64,000 nt of DNA, from assembly GCF_000213175.1 (NCBI RefSeq), contig NW_009799100.1, forward strand, positions 3,483,762 to 3,547,761. The letters are read 5' to 3'. The stretch is from Neurospora tetrasperma FGSC 2508 (Eukaryota; Ascomycota; Sordariomycetes; Sordariales; Sordariaceae). A program made the translations under genes and the position numbers. Position 1 is the first letter of the stretch; each line of letters starts with the position of its first letter. Shown here piece after piece: positions 35,601 to 47,434 of the stretch. The notes beneath the pieces are model-generated. The model was given only the letters and a program-made list of their open reading frames with translations, had not been told where the DNA came from and did no database searches.

Positions 35601-36052
35601 CTTTCCTTTTTTCTGTCTCTGGAAATCCAATCCTTCCCTTTTGTACAATCAGCTGCCAGTGATTACCTACCTATGTACTGCGTGTGCGTAGCTCTTTCCT
35701 CTTGCACCTCCCAGAAATTCCAGCCACTCACTAATAAGCCCGACACTCGAACCCTTCTTCTGGTATCGACAATCTCCCGAGCCGGTGTAGGTATGCAAAT
35801 ATTTCCCATAGTCAGTCGGCAAGAAGGGTCGGGTCCGACCTTAGTAATGCTAACACCAGGCTTCCAACATCTCGGCCGCGTCCTCCACCAAAAGAAGAGA
35901 ACACCGACGTGCCGCTCAATGCGCTGCGACGGAGGTTCGGTTTTCTAGCGTCAGCCTTTTTATGTGAATACTACCGGAGGCCAAAAGCTCTGCCACGTCA
36001 GGGCGTGACTAGACTCTCAAATAAATCAGCAAGAATTATTCACCTCCTCTGT
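35601..36052. other. intergenic
   Basis: I see no supported gene here; only short frames. Confidence 0.4.
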
Positions 36053-36360
36053 TCAGCGTTGACACCACTCAATATTTCTCCAGACGGGACTTTTGGATGA
36101 TGTTCCAGTGTTTCCAATCCCCTGGAGTGGAATCGCATGTAGCCATATGTATCGCGGAATAATTCCTAAAAGATCTCGGTCCTGAACTGTCGACGAACTC
36201 GGCCTGAATCGCATCCACCAGAGGTGTTTCTTCAGGTAGATAGCATCTTTTGTCCAAGCATATGCTCCACGGTTGTAGGTGCGATTTGATGGATCGATCG
36301 TCCAAATTTCGCGATAGATCTTGTTACCTGATTTGGCGGAAAGGCGTAGCAAAGGGAAAG
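36053..36360 (-). pseudogene. degraded F-box-like array family copy (5' part)
   Basis: The minus strand reads PLLRLSAKSGNKIYREIWTI, then DPSNRTYNRGAY and DAIYLKKHLWWMRF. This follows the family order: leucine-rich start, IYRxxW, VDP, then YLKxQL. The LPxELRL core has decayed to LSAKSGNK. The frame runs on without the later family blocks, and the conserved last exon is not found. It is probably a dead copy between the two intact minus-strand genes. Confidence 0.55.
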
Positions 36361-36991
36361 ACTTGGTGTCCTGGTGGAACGAAGACGTGACGATACGCTG
36401 TTTTGGGAGGTTGTAGTTTGTGGGTGTGCAGAGAACGGTTGAGGTGAGAGAAAAGAAATGATGGTCGCGATATCAAAAGGAAAAAGCTGAAGGAGGCACA
36501 ACATCATATAGAATGTATATCGGAAGGAGGATGGGTGTCGCTGATCTATATACCTACCATTCTGTGATCTACCGCGCTCAATTCGCTTTCTTCGTCCCTA
36601 GTATCCCCGGCCTGAATCCTGTCCTGTTCAATAACTGTCCCTGAGTCCCAAAACAAGGGTACCGTACCAGCTAATCTGTTGAAGTGATTACCCAGATTTT
36701 CTGAAGAAGCCGCTTGTGTGTGAATGCACCAACAACAGACGACGGGTTGAACAGATCATCTAATCCTCCTATCGTGACCTGAAAAAGCAATGATTCCTCG
36801 GAAATAATGAGATTCCGAAATTTCGATTGGATAGCAAAGTGGTCATTGAGCAAAAAGGCTCATGGCCCGAATTGGATTAGGGAAAGGACCCTGAAGCTGT
36901 GCGCCAAAAGAACCATATATCAGCGGCTGTCAAGGAGCTAGCATGGAAAGGGCCCATGAACACTCACCTGGGTGACCTGATAATGCCATTA
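36361..36991. other. intergenic
   Basis: No gene is supported between the degraded copy and the 3' end of the next intact family gene. Confidence 0.4.
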
Positions 36992-37874
36992 CTAAATTCT
37001 GTCGGACTTTGTTTTTATCCAACGAGGGTTGAGGCACCCCAGGTGTTCTTTGATGGCCTGGCAGGGAGGTTCGGCGTCCTAAATAAGCTGTCAGACTCTG
37101 TGGTAGACTACTTCGACCATGGACACTCATTTGAAAAGCAGCAAGGGGGAAAGCTGCTCTGAATGCGAACAAGATAGAAAAGAAGGGAAATACCTTGGGC
37201 AGTGTCATCACTAGATTCTCAAACTCCTCCTTAAACTTTCGACACAGGTCGCAATTGTGCAATCGGGAGCTTGAATTTTCTGGGTTGCCAAGCCAGGAGC
37301 CATTGTCTTCATGCTTGATGGTCACCTTCTTTAGTCCGCGTAAATTTGCCAAGCTCAGCAACACCTGCTTTTGTTTATAGCTGTAGCGGGGATAAGAGTA
37401 CTCCAAGTCTACATGTGAAATAACGAGATCAAGCGTTCTGAGCTGCTTAAGACAATGTAGCCAGAGTACTGCTTGGGTGGGTGAGACTTCTTTCTTTCTG
37501 TGGGCATTCTCACCGGCCCAGTGGAAGCTCACGTGTCTCAGATGAGCCATGAGTAAGGGAGAGCTTAAGAGGAGTTCTTTGTAAGAACGATTATGTAGCG
37601 TTCTGGAACCACTACCGTAAGTTGCCCACCGTAGATAAGCTTGAGCATGGTGGAAATATTCATCGAAGGCTTCGGTCCGCATTTGCTGGCAGATGGCGCC
37701 CAACCTCCCAATTGCTGTAAGCTGTTGCTTCAGGTAGGACTCCATCAGTTGACGAGAGCCCTTGATTGTGTGAGGCTTGGGATCAACCTTCCAAGCGTGG
37801 CGATAGATCATGAGCCTGACCTCGAGCGGAAGACGGAACAGCAGAGGCTTGGAGGTTTGGGGGGAGGAAGGCAT
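36992..37874 (-). CDS. F-box-like array family protein
   Basis: Two exons (complement 37194-37874, 36992-37078; 115-bp intron, phase 0) give 255 residues. The start is MPSSPQTSKPLLF, then RLPLEVRLMIYRHAWKVDPK. Family blocks follow: LKQQLTAIGRLGAICQQMRT, FDEYFHHAQAYLRWA, LRHVSFHWAGEN, VLWLHCLKQLRTLDLVISH, LANLRGLKKVTIKHED and a CDLCRKFKEEFENLVMTLPK end to exon 1. The last exon starts DAEPPCQAIKEHLGCLNPRW. Exon lengths match the paralogue at 32824-33749 exactly. Unspliced, the frame would run through the intron and give a longer but wrong C-terminus (314 residues); the conserved tail shows the spliced form is right. No function can be assigned beyond a possible protein-interaction role. Confidence 0.8.
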
Positions 37875-38788
37875 GGTGATGGATATCTGAGAGGCTGACG
37901 ATCGGCGACTGAACTTTTGGCGATCAACTGCGCCAGATTGTTAGCAGATCAGTTACCACAAAGCTCACTTTTTGACCATTACCAAGTATCAAGCTTTGCG
38001 TATATCGGCGCCCATGATCTGGACTTTGATTGATGTCGTTAGAAACGGAGATATTGGTGATGATGGTCAGTGGTTCCTGTGTGAGTTGAAGGACTTGATA
38101 GAGTAGTGAAAACAAGAGATCATGAGGGTTGGAAGATTGAAAAAGAATGGGCGGCGAGGAGAATGTACAAGAAGAAATATACGAGTGAATGAAGAGTTGA
38201 GATGAAATGAAGAGACCTCAAACGCAAACGAAAGGTAACAAGTATCAGATGAAGTATCTTGCGCGCTTCAAACACACAACAATTTTATCTTTCCAAGCCG
38301 TCATATCCTATTTCATCCCATAAGTCCCAGTCAAGTGCCAGTAATGGGTCCGCAACTGCGGGTAGGCGATCTTTCCCCTCGACATTATCATGATCCAGCC
38401 AAACAACGTCTCATCAGGATTGAATGATCACCCGAGGAGAATATTGAGAAAGAATAAAGCAAAGCAGTGGATAGAAAGAAGAAAAAAAAAAACGGATCAA
38501 TGGACAAAAGGCATTGCTTAGAAGGAAAAAAAGAAATCCAAATAATTTCGGGAAGCAAGGGTAGAGGTATGATTACTTGTTTTGTCAGTAGAGTAGAGCC
38601 TGTTAAATACTTGCCGCTGAAAAACTCTCCCTCCCTGCCCACGGCGCTGGGAGTTGATGAGCATGGCACCGATATATCAGACCCAACACTCTAGTCAGCT
38701 GTTAGCAAGAGAAAGAAGTTTCCTAGGCGTTGTCTCTTTAGCGGGGGTCAGGAGCAAATGTAGAGTGCAGATGATGAAGAAGAGATAC
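37875..38788. other. intergenic, including 3' flank of a degraded family copy
   Basis: No intact gene is seen. A short A run lies near 38484. The conserved last exon expected for the degraded copy at 38789-39125 could not be recognised here. Confidence 0.4.
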
Positions 38789-39125
38789 CGCAGGCGATGT
38801 TACGAGAGCCTCAACACACTCCTCAAAATATTCGAAGTGAATGATATGTGACTCCACCTCGCGCTGGTTGCCGGTTGAAGTTCGTACTTGATGGTGACTT
38901 TCTCAAGTCCGCGCAGATTCACTAGTCCTAGATATAAGTAATCGGTGAATCATGGAAACTTGCCTTCCCGTTCATACGAAGGGGTAACGTTACGCCGCGG
39001 CTCCAAGAGAGCGCGTTCGACCGCCCTGAGCTTCTTGAGACCTTGTAGCCACAGAAACGCTTCCATGGGCGACAGTTTACTACAAGCCCTCTCCCAGAAC
39101 ACAAGGTCAGTCCAGCTGATCCGAA
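38789..39125 (-). pseudogene. degraded F-box-like array family copy (3' half)
   Basis: The minus strand reads LRISWTDLVFWERACSK and SPMEAFLWLQGLKKLRAVER, matching LRHVSFHW and VSPTQAVLWLHCLKQLRTLD of the gene at 36992-37874. In a second frame comes LYLGLVNLRGLEKVTIKYEL, matching LLSLANLRGLKKVTIKHED. In a third comes IIHFEYFEECVEALVTSP, matching CRKFKEEFENLVMTLPK and followed by a GTATCT donor-like site exactly where the intact gene splices. The copy is thus broken by at least two frame changes. The 5' half, expected upstream to about 39.8 kb, is not clearly recognisable. Confidence 0.7.
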
Positions 39126-40091
39126 GGAAAAGAAATTGAACCTACTGCAAGTCCCTCCTTCCTCAACAGCCAGTCATAATCTCGGGTTCAAGGCACCACC
39201 TGCCTTCCGAGTTACCTAAGCACCCAACAGAAGACGGCTGATGACAGGTCAATCACGGACACATCGCTCCTTCCACTCCGCTAGAATGTTCCTCACCTGT
39301 GCGAAGATTAATAGCGTAGTGTTCATATTCGCTGCCGTGGTGGAATCAAGTTCAGGTGCACCTTGATGTCAACAATGTTAAGAAACGGATACATCTTGGA
39401 CATCCATCAGCCTTGAAATATCGCCGCAATTTTCGACCAACTGAACGGAGCTTGCTGTCGTGGTAAAAGATCTTAATTATGACGTGGAAAGAGAAAGGAA
39501 CGGGGTTTTCAGGGTCACTCATGCCCGATTTTTCCTGCTGGCAGTCAGAGCAGGTTAAATGGTGGCATTCACCATCACAGAAAAAATATATCCCTTCAAA
39601 GAAACGGCAAAAAGTGGAATGGGTAGAGGTAAGAATGGACTTGACCAAAATTGACAGGGATACCCTCAAGGGACGACGATGAGCAAGTTCTTTTTGAGGG
39701 CAAGAACAATCACTAGGTACCCAGTCCAGTCTCCTTCCACTGCAACCGGCTCTCCTTCTCGGCGTGTGTCCCGGCCTGTCACATCTCTTCTTCGGCAAAC
39801 TGAAGCAAGAATGACTTCAAATCAGAGGAACCGGGAGGAACACGCCATTTTGCAAGTCCGATATCATGCTTTTCAATATCACCGTCTCTTTTCCATTTGT
39901 GTCCGAGCCCCATTTCTGCATCATACCACAGATTTTTTGTTGAGCCTGTACCGCTTTTTCATCCATCATGTACTTCAAACAACCAAGCATGGACGGGACA
40001 AATAAGTTTTCAATTATCCACAAGAACCACTACATATGGATAAAATCAAACATTCACAACACACCCTTCGTCAATCGTTGCAAATACACCA
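39126..40091. other. intergenic, possibly decayed 5' half of the family copy
   Basis: A 148-codon minus-strand frame (39352-39798) has no convincing match to the family or to anything else. No gene is supported. Confidence 0.4.
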
Positions 40092-43000
40092 TCAAGCATC
40101 ACCACCACCGCCACCACCATCCTCCTCCCTCCGAGCCTCCCCAACAGCCTCTCCTCTCCAAACCCTTCCATGTAGCTCATCCAACAACTCATCAAACTCT
40201 TCCCTCTGCTTCTTCTTTCCAGCCTCCAGCACATCCTCCAGTAGGTTTTCCTCTTCAAGCACTGGCACCTCTCCACCTCCAATCTGATGTCCCTGGTGTC
40301 CCTGGAATCCCTGTCCTTGTACCTGCAGCCTCCCAGCATTCCTAATGATTCTCCAAGCCCTCCTGAACTCGTCCCGAATAGCAACGATGCCGCTGTGCGT
40401 GACAGTGCGGGCGACGTTGTGGTCGAGCTCGAAGGGGTCCTCGATGGCAAAGAGGTAGCGGTAGCGGACTTCTTTGAGTTCCACATCCGGTTTCGGCTGT
40501 TGATGTTGCTCGGTAAAAGGGCCCGTCGGGGTGGGTTCTTCGGTGGTAGGAGCGGGAGGGACAGGGGCAGGGACAGGGGAATGTGCTGGGAAGCCTGGCG
40601 GAGGGGCGAGACCTGGCGGAGGCGCCATACCAGGGGGAGCACCACCGGCAAGCGGAGCAGCTGCTTGTTGTTGTGGCTGCTGCGCCGACGGGGCAACAGT
40701 GGACGGCACACCCGGCGTCGACTCCAACACCGTCTTAGCGCCCGTCCACCCCTTTTCTTGCTTACTGAGAATTCCGCCCTGCGTGCGAAGGCTGATGACA
40801 TCCCTGCCCCAATCAAAGCCTCTGCCGGGCAGTGTAGACAACGAGCCATTCTGGGCGTAGTACTCGAAAAACCCACGGAGGAGATGGCCGATGGAGTCCC
40901 GGTTCTGGTTGATCATGCCCATGGCCGCCAGACGCTGGATCTCCTGGTCATCGCGCCAGAAATGCACGTTCTTACCTTTGCAAAAGGCCACGTCGTTCAG
41001 CTGCTCTGCCGTGAGGTCAGGTGGGAGAGGGGGGGCGAGCTGTTGCAGGTTTGGGCAGACGAAGGGCTTGACGACATTGATTAGGTAATGTAGCACCATC
41101 ATAACATAGCCGTAGCTGCTGAGGGTGCCGCGGTAAGGGGAGTTGATGCCGCGAACCTTGGCCCAGTGCTTGACGAAGAGAACCATGGGCCGGACGCGCG
41201 GGTCGCAGGACGAGTAGCAGCGAAGAAGGTGAGTATTGTGCATGGCGAGGTGGGCGGAGAAGTTGATGTCGCACTGGATGCCTACACCGGACTTGGGGAA
41301 CTCGAAGCGGTCGCGGTAGGGATCGCGGGGTTGGTTAGGGCCCATGGTTGATGGGTCACCGATTGAGCGGATCTGGGAAATGGTTTCGATGAGGTCTGGG
41401 GACAGAGGGGTCTCGAAGCCGCACTCGAAGGGCTCGACCGGGGACCTCACTATAGGTCCCCGGAGGAAAGCGATGTACGAGCTGATTTTGTCTTCCGTAT
41501 CCTTAGGATAGAGATTTCTCCCGAGACAATGCTCCAGGTCATGAGCGAGGTGGTAGCTCATGTGTCTCTTTCCAATCGCGTGGAAATCGGAATATCCAAC
41601 ACTTTCCGCGAATTCCTTGACTGCCTCCCGTATGGCCTCGTCTTTGATGCCGTCGATGTAGCGGCGCGAGATGAGGGTGATCGCCTCTCTCCTTTCATCA
41701 GCAGTGTCATTTCCAACCAATTCTTCCACCAACTCCTTCGCCCTGGCGCAATACTGCGCAGTTGACTCGTACTGCCCCTGCGACAATAGCATGAGCTGGA
41801 TGGAAGGCAGCCCTCGCAGTTGATCAGCCGCCCGCTTCAGGTCCCTGTCATACCCCAGAGGATCGGCGCTACAGTTGGGATGGTCTTGCAGGGTCTTCCA
41901 CCTGTTTACGCACATCTGGCCTCGCGCTTCCTTGTCGGCGTCCTTTTCGGTGATGTGACGAGACTCCCACATCATCACCATCTGCTCGCCCTCGACTTGC
42001 GTGTACACGCCCTGGAGAGTGCGGGGTTGGTCGGCTCGATACTCAAGATCGTAGCGATTCAGAGAATTGTAACTGAACAAACGGTCGCGCAGCTGGCGAT
42101 CCTCGAGCCCCTCTACGAATGCCAAGCAAACTTGGTTCAGCTTTTGGAAGTCGGCTGGGGAAAAGTTGTTGATTGTTGAGTTGGTTAAATCGCGTCCGCC
42201 AAGACTTCTCAAGTAACCTTTTGTTGTGCCGTAATAGGAGTTTAGGGTTTGATTCAAGGCTTGGTAGAGTTTGAACTCTTTCTTCTCTGTACCGTTGTCG
42301 TCTTGGTTGCCTTCTTCGTCATGGCGTTTTTTCTTCGGCTGATCTTGCATATCATCTTTCTGCCCTTTCTGCTGCTTCTGCTGCTTCTCATCCACTGCAG
42401 ATGCATGACCGCCTGCCGGCTGATCAGCCTCATGCTCGACATCTTCACTTAAGTCATGCTCTGGATCGTCGTTCTCTTCGTCTTCTCCCTTATCTGACAT
42501 TTCCCTCTCCCTCTTCAGGTGCTCCTCCACCAAATCATCGTACAAGCTCTTTGGCGGCTTTTCGCAGACTTTGATGATGGGCACTCTGGTCTTTGAAAGC
42601 AGGCGAGCGGCAAGTCCAACTTCGAGAAACGCCTTTTCAATTAGCCGGGGGATTGGAGAGCCTGGAGCATCTGGCTGCAGGCGTGAGAGAGGCGACAAGA
42701 GACCCAAATCCATGTCAGCGGCCTTGGTAGCAAACCCAGAAGCAAGACTGCCGAAGCACCGGAGCTGGACGCTCTGGGGAGGAAAGTCGTGGAAGCCGTT
42801 CTGAGATTGTTCGTACTGGGTGATGACGGCCTGGGCAAGTGCCTCGATCTTTTGGCGAAAAGTCTCGTTCTTAACGATGTCGTCGTATTCGATCTGGGCA
42901 TTCGCGATGATGGTTGCGCATAGACCCTCAAGCATGTCGGTTTGTGCCTTGAGCTGTTCCGGCCGGACCTGGGGTTGCCTGCCGGGGTTCCAAAGCGCAC

Positions 43001-43649
43001 CCCCTCTGGGATTTCTAGGTACTGGACCATCGAAGGATCCTTGGGGAGTGTGGTGGGCCGAGCCGGGATTAGGACCGGAATTGAGAGGCTGTCGCCAGGT
43101 GTTAAGGTCCAAATGCTGGGGGCCTGGGCCGTGGTAAGAGCGGGAAGGGTGGTGTCTGGGTTGGGCATGTCCCTGAAGTTGTACCGGAACCTGGTTGCCC
43201 GTATGAGGCGGGTTTGGCTGGTGGGCTCTAGGGCCAGTCTGCTGGTGGTGATAAGCTGTTGGTTGTGGTCCTGACTGAGGTCTTTGATTTCTATAACGGC
43301 CTCCATTACCATACAGTGCAGGTTGACGCCCAGCCTGATGTCCAACTTGGTGCCCAAGTCGCTGTGCAGGTTGATGTCCGGCCGGAGGTCCTGGTTGAGG
43401 CACAAACCCTCTCAAGGCCTGTTGTGGTCGGACAGGATCAGGTAGTTGAGCACGAGGGTCAATGGCGATATTCAGCTGAGCGGACATTTGACGACGCTGG
43501 GCCTGGTTGAGACGCTTCCGGGGTTGTGGAGGGGATGAACCGTTGGGGGCGTTTTCCACTTGGGGCTCTGGGTCGTTGGAGTTGGTGAGGATCATAGTCC
43601 TCAAGCGATCCTCAAGACCCGGTCCTCGGACTCCCTGTCCTTGCTCCAT
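40092..43649 (-). CDS. Cid1-like non-canonical poly(A)/U polymerase with split palm domain
   Basis: One exon encodes 1185 residues. The first 230 are Pro/Gln/His-rich and disordered. The nucleotidyltransferase signature is FGSLASGFATKAADMDLGLL (GS at 300-301, metal-binding Asp 312 and 314). The next palm strand, TRVPIIKVCEK, is at 354-364. The strand with the third Asp (GVGIQCDINFS, Asp 794) comes only about 420 residues later. The insertion contains an acidic/Lys-Gln low-complexity part and then a helical region. The central/PAP-associated part follows: RPMVLFVKHWAKVRGIN, SSYGYVMMVLHYL, LLRGFFEYYA, and after a Pro-rich linker YLFAIEDPFELDHNVARTV and IVAIRDEFRRAWRIIRNAG. Family members add untemplated A or U tails to RNA in cytoplasm or nucleus; which base is added cannot be told. 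The all-Gly end (GGGGGGDA) is unusual. Confidence 0.88.
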   Translation of the reverse strand: MEQGQGVRGPGLEDRLRTMILTNSNDPEPQVENAPNGSSPPQPRKRLNQAQRRQMSAQLNIAIDPRAQLPDPVRPQQALRGFVPQPGPPAGHQPAQRLGHQVGHQAGRQPALYGNGGRYRNQRPQSGPQPTAYHHQQTGPRAHQPNPPHTGNQVPVQLQGHAQPRHHPSRSYHGPGPQHLDLNTWRQPLNSGPNPGSAHHTPQGSFDGPVPRNPRGGALWNPGRQPQVRPEQLKAQTDMLEGLCATIIANAQIEYDDIVKNETFRQKIEALAQAVITQYEQSQNGFHDFPPQSVQLRCFGSLASGFATKAADMDLGLLSPLSRLQPDAPGSPIPRLIEKAFLEVGLAARLLSKTRVPIIKVCEKPPKSLYDDLVEEHLKREREMSDKGEDEENDDPEHDLSEDVEHEADQPAGGHASAVDEKQQKQQKGQKDDMQDQPKKKRHDEEGNQDDNGTEKKEFKLYQALNQTLNSYYGTTKGYLRSLGGRDLTNSTINNFSPADFQKLNQVCLAFVEGLEDRQLRDRLFSYNSLNRYDLEYRADQPRTLQGVYTQVEGEQMVMMWESRHITEKDADKEARGQMCVNRWKTLQDHPNCSADPLGYDRDLKRAADQLRGLPSIQLMLLSQGQYESTAQYCARAKELVEELVGNDTADERREAITLISRRYIDGIKDEAIREAVKEFAESVGYSDFHAIGKRHMSYHLAHDLEHCLGRNLYPKDTEDKISSYIAFLRGPIVRSPVEPFECGFETPLSPDLIETISQIRSIGDPSTMGPNQPRDPYRDRFEFPKSGVGIQCDINFSAHLAMHNTHLLRCYSSCDPRVRPMVLFVKHWAKVRGINSPYRGTLSSYGYVMMVLHYLINVVKPFVCPNLQQLAPPLPPDLTAEQLNDVAFCKGKNVHFWRDDQEIQRLAAMGMINQNRDSIGHLLRGFFEYYAQNGSLSTLPGRGFDWGRDVISLRTQGGILSKQEKGWTGAKTVLESTPGVPSTVAPSAQQPQQQAAAPLAGGAPPGMAPPPGLAPPPGFPAHSPVPAPVPPAPTTEEPTPTGPFTEQHQQPKPDVELKEVRYRYLFAIEDPFELDHNVARTVTHSGIVAIRDEFRRAWRIIRNAGRLQVQGQGFQGHQGHQIGGGEVPVLEEENLLEDVLEAGKKKQREEFDELLDELHGRVWRGEAVGEARREEDGGGGGGDA

Positions 43650-44982
43650 TGCAGCGGTGATGACCTGAGAATCGAGACAACCTCTAAGCCTCCGATTTTT
43701 TTGTTCAAGTATGGCCAGGCGAGTAGGCTGTATGCATACAGAGAAGAGTAGTCAGGTGTTGTTGATGGTGTCATCAAGTGAAGGTGGTGGTGGTGGCTAA
43801 GAGAAGCCCGCAGTGAGGTTGGATATGCCAGACCACTTTGTGAAGAGAGAGTGGTCAGCCAAACTGTCATGTATATAGGGAGCTAGGTACCAGTTGGCCT
43901 GAGATAGATTCGGGAAAAGTGATGAAGATGAGCCCAGGCGCGAGCTAAAAAGCAACACGTCTCCCGTCGTCCTGACTCCCCTCTTTCAGGAATTTCACTT
44001 TAGGCTTCAGAGTTCAGGGCAGTTGGCATGGAATATGGAGTGTCAAAAGGTACCTTACAGCATGTACCACAGCGCTGGGATGGGGCCGTTGGGGGGCGGC
44101 GATGTGGCCCTGATGCGATACCCTGGAGCTGGACTTATTCCTTAGACTTAGAATATCGTGTGAAGTCGCGTCATGCTTATTGCTTTGTTTGCGTAAACAC
44201 GTCGGCCATGTCCAGCCGTCCACAAACAGTGAGATTGTTCAGACTGTGACACCCGACGGCAGCAAGCAACGGGCAGGAACAGCACGGCGAAGCACCCAAT
44301 CTTTGGCACATGCGACTATGAGCGACAACAATAGGTGAAATGCTAAATGACTAGGTCGCCGGTTACGTAGTTGTGGAGAGGCTGAGCAAGGGGCCTGTAC
44401 GTTTCCGGTCAATTCATTGGTCGCGGATGAAGTGATCTGACTTGTGATTGGCCGTGATGCTGTCAAAGACCCACTCTTCCGTTCGTCTTTGTCTGGGGAT
44501 TTGAGGCTCTCGGGCCAAAAATGGGGCGGGCATTGTGATAAAGAACCTTGTCTCGCAGCACACAGGGCACCTGGCAGCTCTTTTAGTGCCACCTACTTCT
44601 AGCGCGACTGCCTAGACTTGCGACTTCGACTTCGAACTTCAACCACTGCTTAACGATTTCCCAACCCACCACTGTCTTTCCATATTCACGCCGACTTCCC
44701 ACAACCAGGAAATAACGGCCTACTTTTTCGATACTACCCGACATTTATTCGAAGCGGAATCTCGAAACTACGCATCATTTTCCGCCTGACCGAACACGCG
44801 CCAATCGCGAATTGGTGACAACTGCCGATCAAGGCCAGGTCGACCTAGATCCCGCATGACGTACGACCCAGTCCAAGCGACCAGCAACCAACCTCACTTC
44901 TTACCCAAGCCTAAACGTCCACTCGCTCTCCCAACCGAATTTCCCACGAGCTCCCGAAAAAATACTTCATTCACCCGTCAAC
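43650..44982. other. divergent promoter region
   Basis: This is the shared upstream region of the nucleotidyltransferase (-) and TFIIF (+) genes. A short GGT run lies near 43782-43797. No gene is supported. Confidence 0.5.
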
Positions 44983-47434
44983 ATGAGTGCTTCCCCCGCC
45001 GGCGCGCCTCCCACCGGCGTTGCTCCTAATGGGCCACAACCACCCAAGAAAATCATCCGCAAAAAGGCCAATGCCGATCCCCTCGTGGCTAGAAAGAAAA
45101 CCCTTCCGAAACCCCCAATGGCACGACGACCTGCCGACTGGGAGGCCAGATCTCGTGCTTCGGAAACCGCCGGCCAAAACAGGTCGCTTCGCCAGCTCGA
45201 AATCAAGGCCATGGAGCACAAGAGGAAGAGATCCATGAACCCGGGGAAATGGAGTGAACAAGCGCAGGGCTATGTCGAAGAGTTCCCGCTGATAGTAACC
45301 AAGAAGCAGCTCATGGAGTTGCGGTTTCATGTCATGCAGCTCAACAACAAACACGGCAATCTGGACGTAACCGACCAAGACCAGTTCCCCCGCCCCGTCA
45401 CTTTGCAACGCCGGGACCCCCGTCTGCCGCCTGCTCACCGCATGGCGCTCAAGGAAGAGATGGAGGATGTGCCGATGGACGATGCAGAGGCCGAGCGTAT
45501 TCGGCAGGAGAAGGAGGCCAAAGAAGCCCAGCGTGCATTGGATCAAGCCAAGATCGCACCCGTCATGAAGCCGAATGAGCCAAATAAGCCGCAAAAGAAG
45601 GACAAGAGCTTGAAGACTCACGTCTTTCACGGAAAGCACTCAGAGGAGCACAAGAAAGCATTGGATCTGCGGTATCAGGAGACGCTTCCATGGCACCTCG
45701 AAGATGCCGAGGGCAAGTCGGGCGTCTGGGTCGGACACTACGTCGCCGGTCTGTCCGAAGTCAACTGTGCTCTCATCCAGACCCAGGATCAAAAGTTCCA
45801 AATGATCCCCCTGACCCGTTGGTATGCCTTCCATGAGAAGCCAAAGTTCAACGTTTTGTCCCTGGACGACGCCGAGAACATGATGAAGCAGAACAAGGAC
45901 GTCAAGCGCTGGGTCATGCGCGACAGGGAGAGGGAGCTGACTCAAAAGGAGAAGGCCGATACTAGGATGTTCCTTGGTGGGCGTGCGCGTGTGAAGACGG
46001 AGAGCTACACATCGAGGGCTGCTCCCAAGTCCGAGAGACGGGACGATTTCGAGCTCGACATGTCAGGCGACGAGTTCCAGGACGACGATGAGACCCCCGG
46101 TTTCGAGGCAGAGGATGAGGATGCCAAGGAGGCCAAGGAGCGTATTCGTCGCGAGCAAGCTGCGGCCAACTTGTTTGGCGAGGGTGATCAGAGCAAGGTT
46201 GACGAGGAAGAGAGAGAGCGTCAGTTGGAGAAGCTCAGGCTGAAGAAGACGGGCAAGGAAGTCGTTAAGCGTTTGGTCAAGTTGGAGCACGCCATGGACT
46301 ACGATGCAAGCTCCGACTCGGAGAGGGAGTCGGACAACCCCTTTGCCGATTCGGAGGAATCCGAAGATGAGCATGAGGAGAAGAAGGAGGGGGAGGAAGT
46401 CAAGGAAGAAGAGAAGAAGGATGGTGTTTCGGGTACCATCAGCAAGGGTACTGCGACGCCGACAGGCAAGCAAAAGGCTCCTGATTCTGCAAAGAAGAAC
46501 AAGTTGAAGCGTGCTGGTTCGCCCAACTTGTCGGAATCTAGTGAAGCCGAATCGAGCCGGAAGAAGGCCAAGCTCGCTGCCAACAAGGGCACGGCATCCG
46601 TGGGCCAGAGCCGGTCGAATACTCCCCTGCCTGGCCGTCCCAAGGGGGCCACCAGCGACGGTGAAATGTCTGACGGCGGTGCGAAGAGCAGCAGGCCCCA
46701 GATTAAGCAGGTGCCTACGTCCAGGCCCGGTAGCCCTCCCCAGCCAGGTAAGAAATGCCGTTGTCCGTCGCTGATTGCATTCCTCGCTCTATGGCAGCTT
46801 TCACTCTGCTCTATGACGGCCATTCACGTCTGTGGCTTGGCTTCTTACATGGCTTGGAATTGTGTTCGACCATTCTTTGTGCTTTCGTCAAAGAGTTCAT
46901 AACCTGAGTTATCAACCCTCTTTGTGACATTATCACCCTCCCATCGCTTCAAGTCACCGTTGATTCTGTATAAAACCCTTGTTACGGTCAACAGACATTC
47001 CCAATACTTTTTTTACAGCAATATCCGTTCCTTCACCCTTGCCGCCCCCCAGCACCTCTTTAATCTTCCTAAACACACACACGTTGGTCCACCTCCACTA
47101 CCTCACTAACATGATCACACCCCCAGGCTCTCCCAGCGGCTCCCCGCCACCTACCTCGGGCGGCGCCACCCCAGCCAACGACTTCATCAAGCCCGAAGAA
47201 GTCATGGCCGCCATCGACCAGTACCCCAACGGCGTCGCTCTCGCCGTGCTCATGAAACCCTTCAGTCATCGCATCGATGCGACGCCCAACCGCTCCAAGC
47301 CCCACCTGTCCACCAAGTCCGAGTGGCTTGGCATGGTCAAGCGCTTTGGTTACTTAGGTCCCGACAAGCTCATTAGGCGCAAGACGGGCCCCGCTCAAGG
47401 TGGAGGAAGTGGTGCTGCTAGCCCTCAGTCGTAA
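44983..47434 (+). CDS. tfg1: transcription initiation factor TFIIF large subunit (RAP74/Tfg1)
   Basis: Two exons (44983-46747, 47127-47434; 379-bp intron, phase 1) give 690 residues. The N-terminal TFIIF dimerisation part contains EEFPLIVTKKQLMELRFHVM and later GVWVGHYVAGLSEVNCALIQ and MIPLTRWYAFHEKPKF, which fit the triple-barrel fold of RAP74. The middle is a long acidic/Lys-rich disordered region (SEESEDEHEEKKEGEE and the like). The C-terminal winged helix is encoded by exon 2 (EVMAAIDQYPNGVALAVLMK, LSTKSEWLGMVKRFGYLG). With Tfg2 it binds RNA polymerase II in the preinitiation complex and affects elongation and FCP1 recruitment in the nucleus. Without splicing the frame would end at 46902 and lose the winged helix. 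The intron is long for this genome. Confidence 0.9.
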
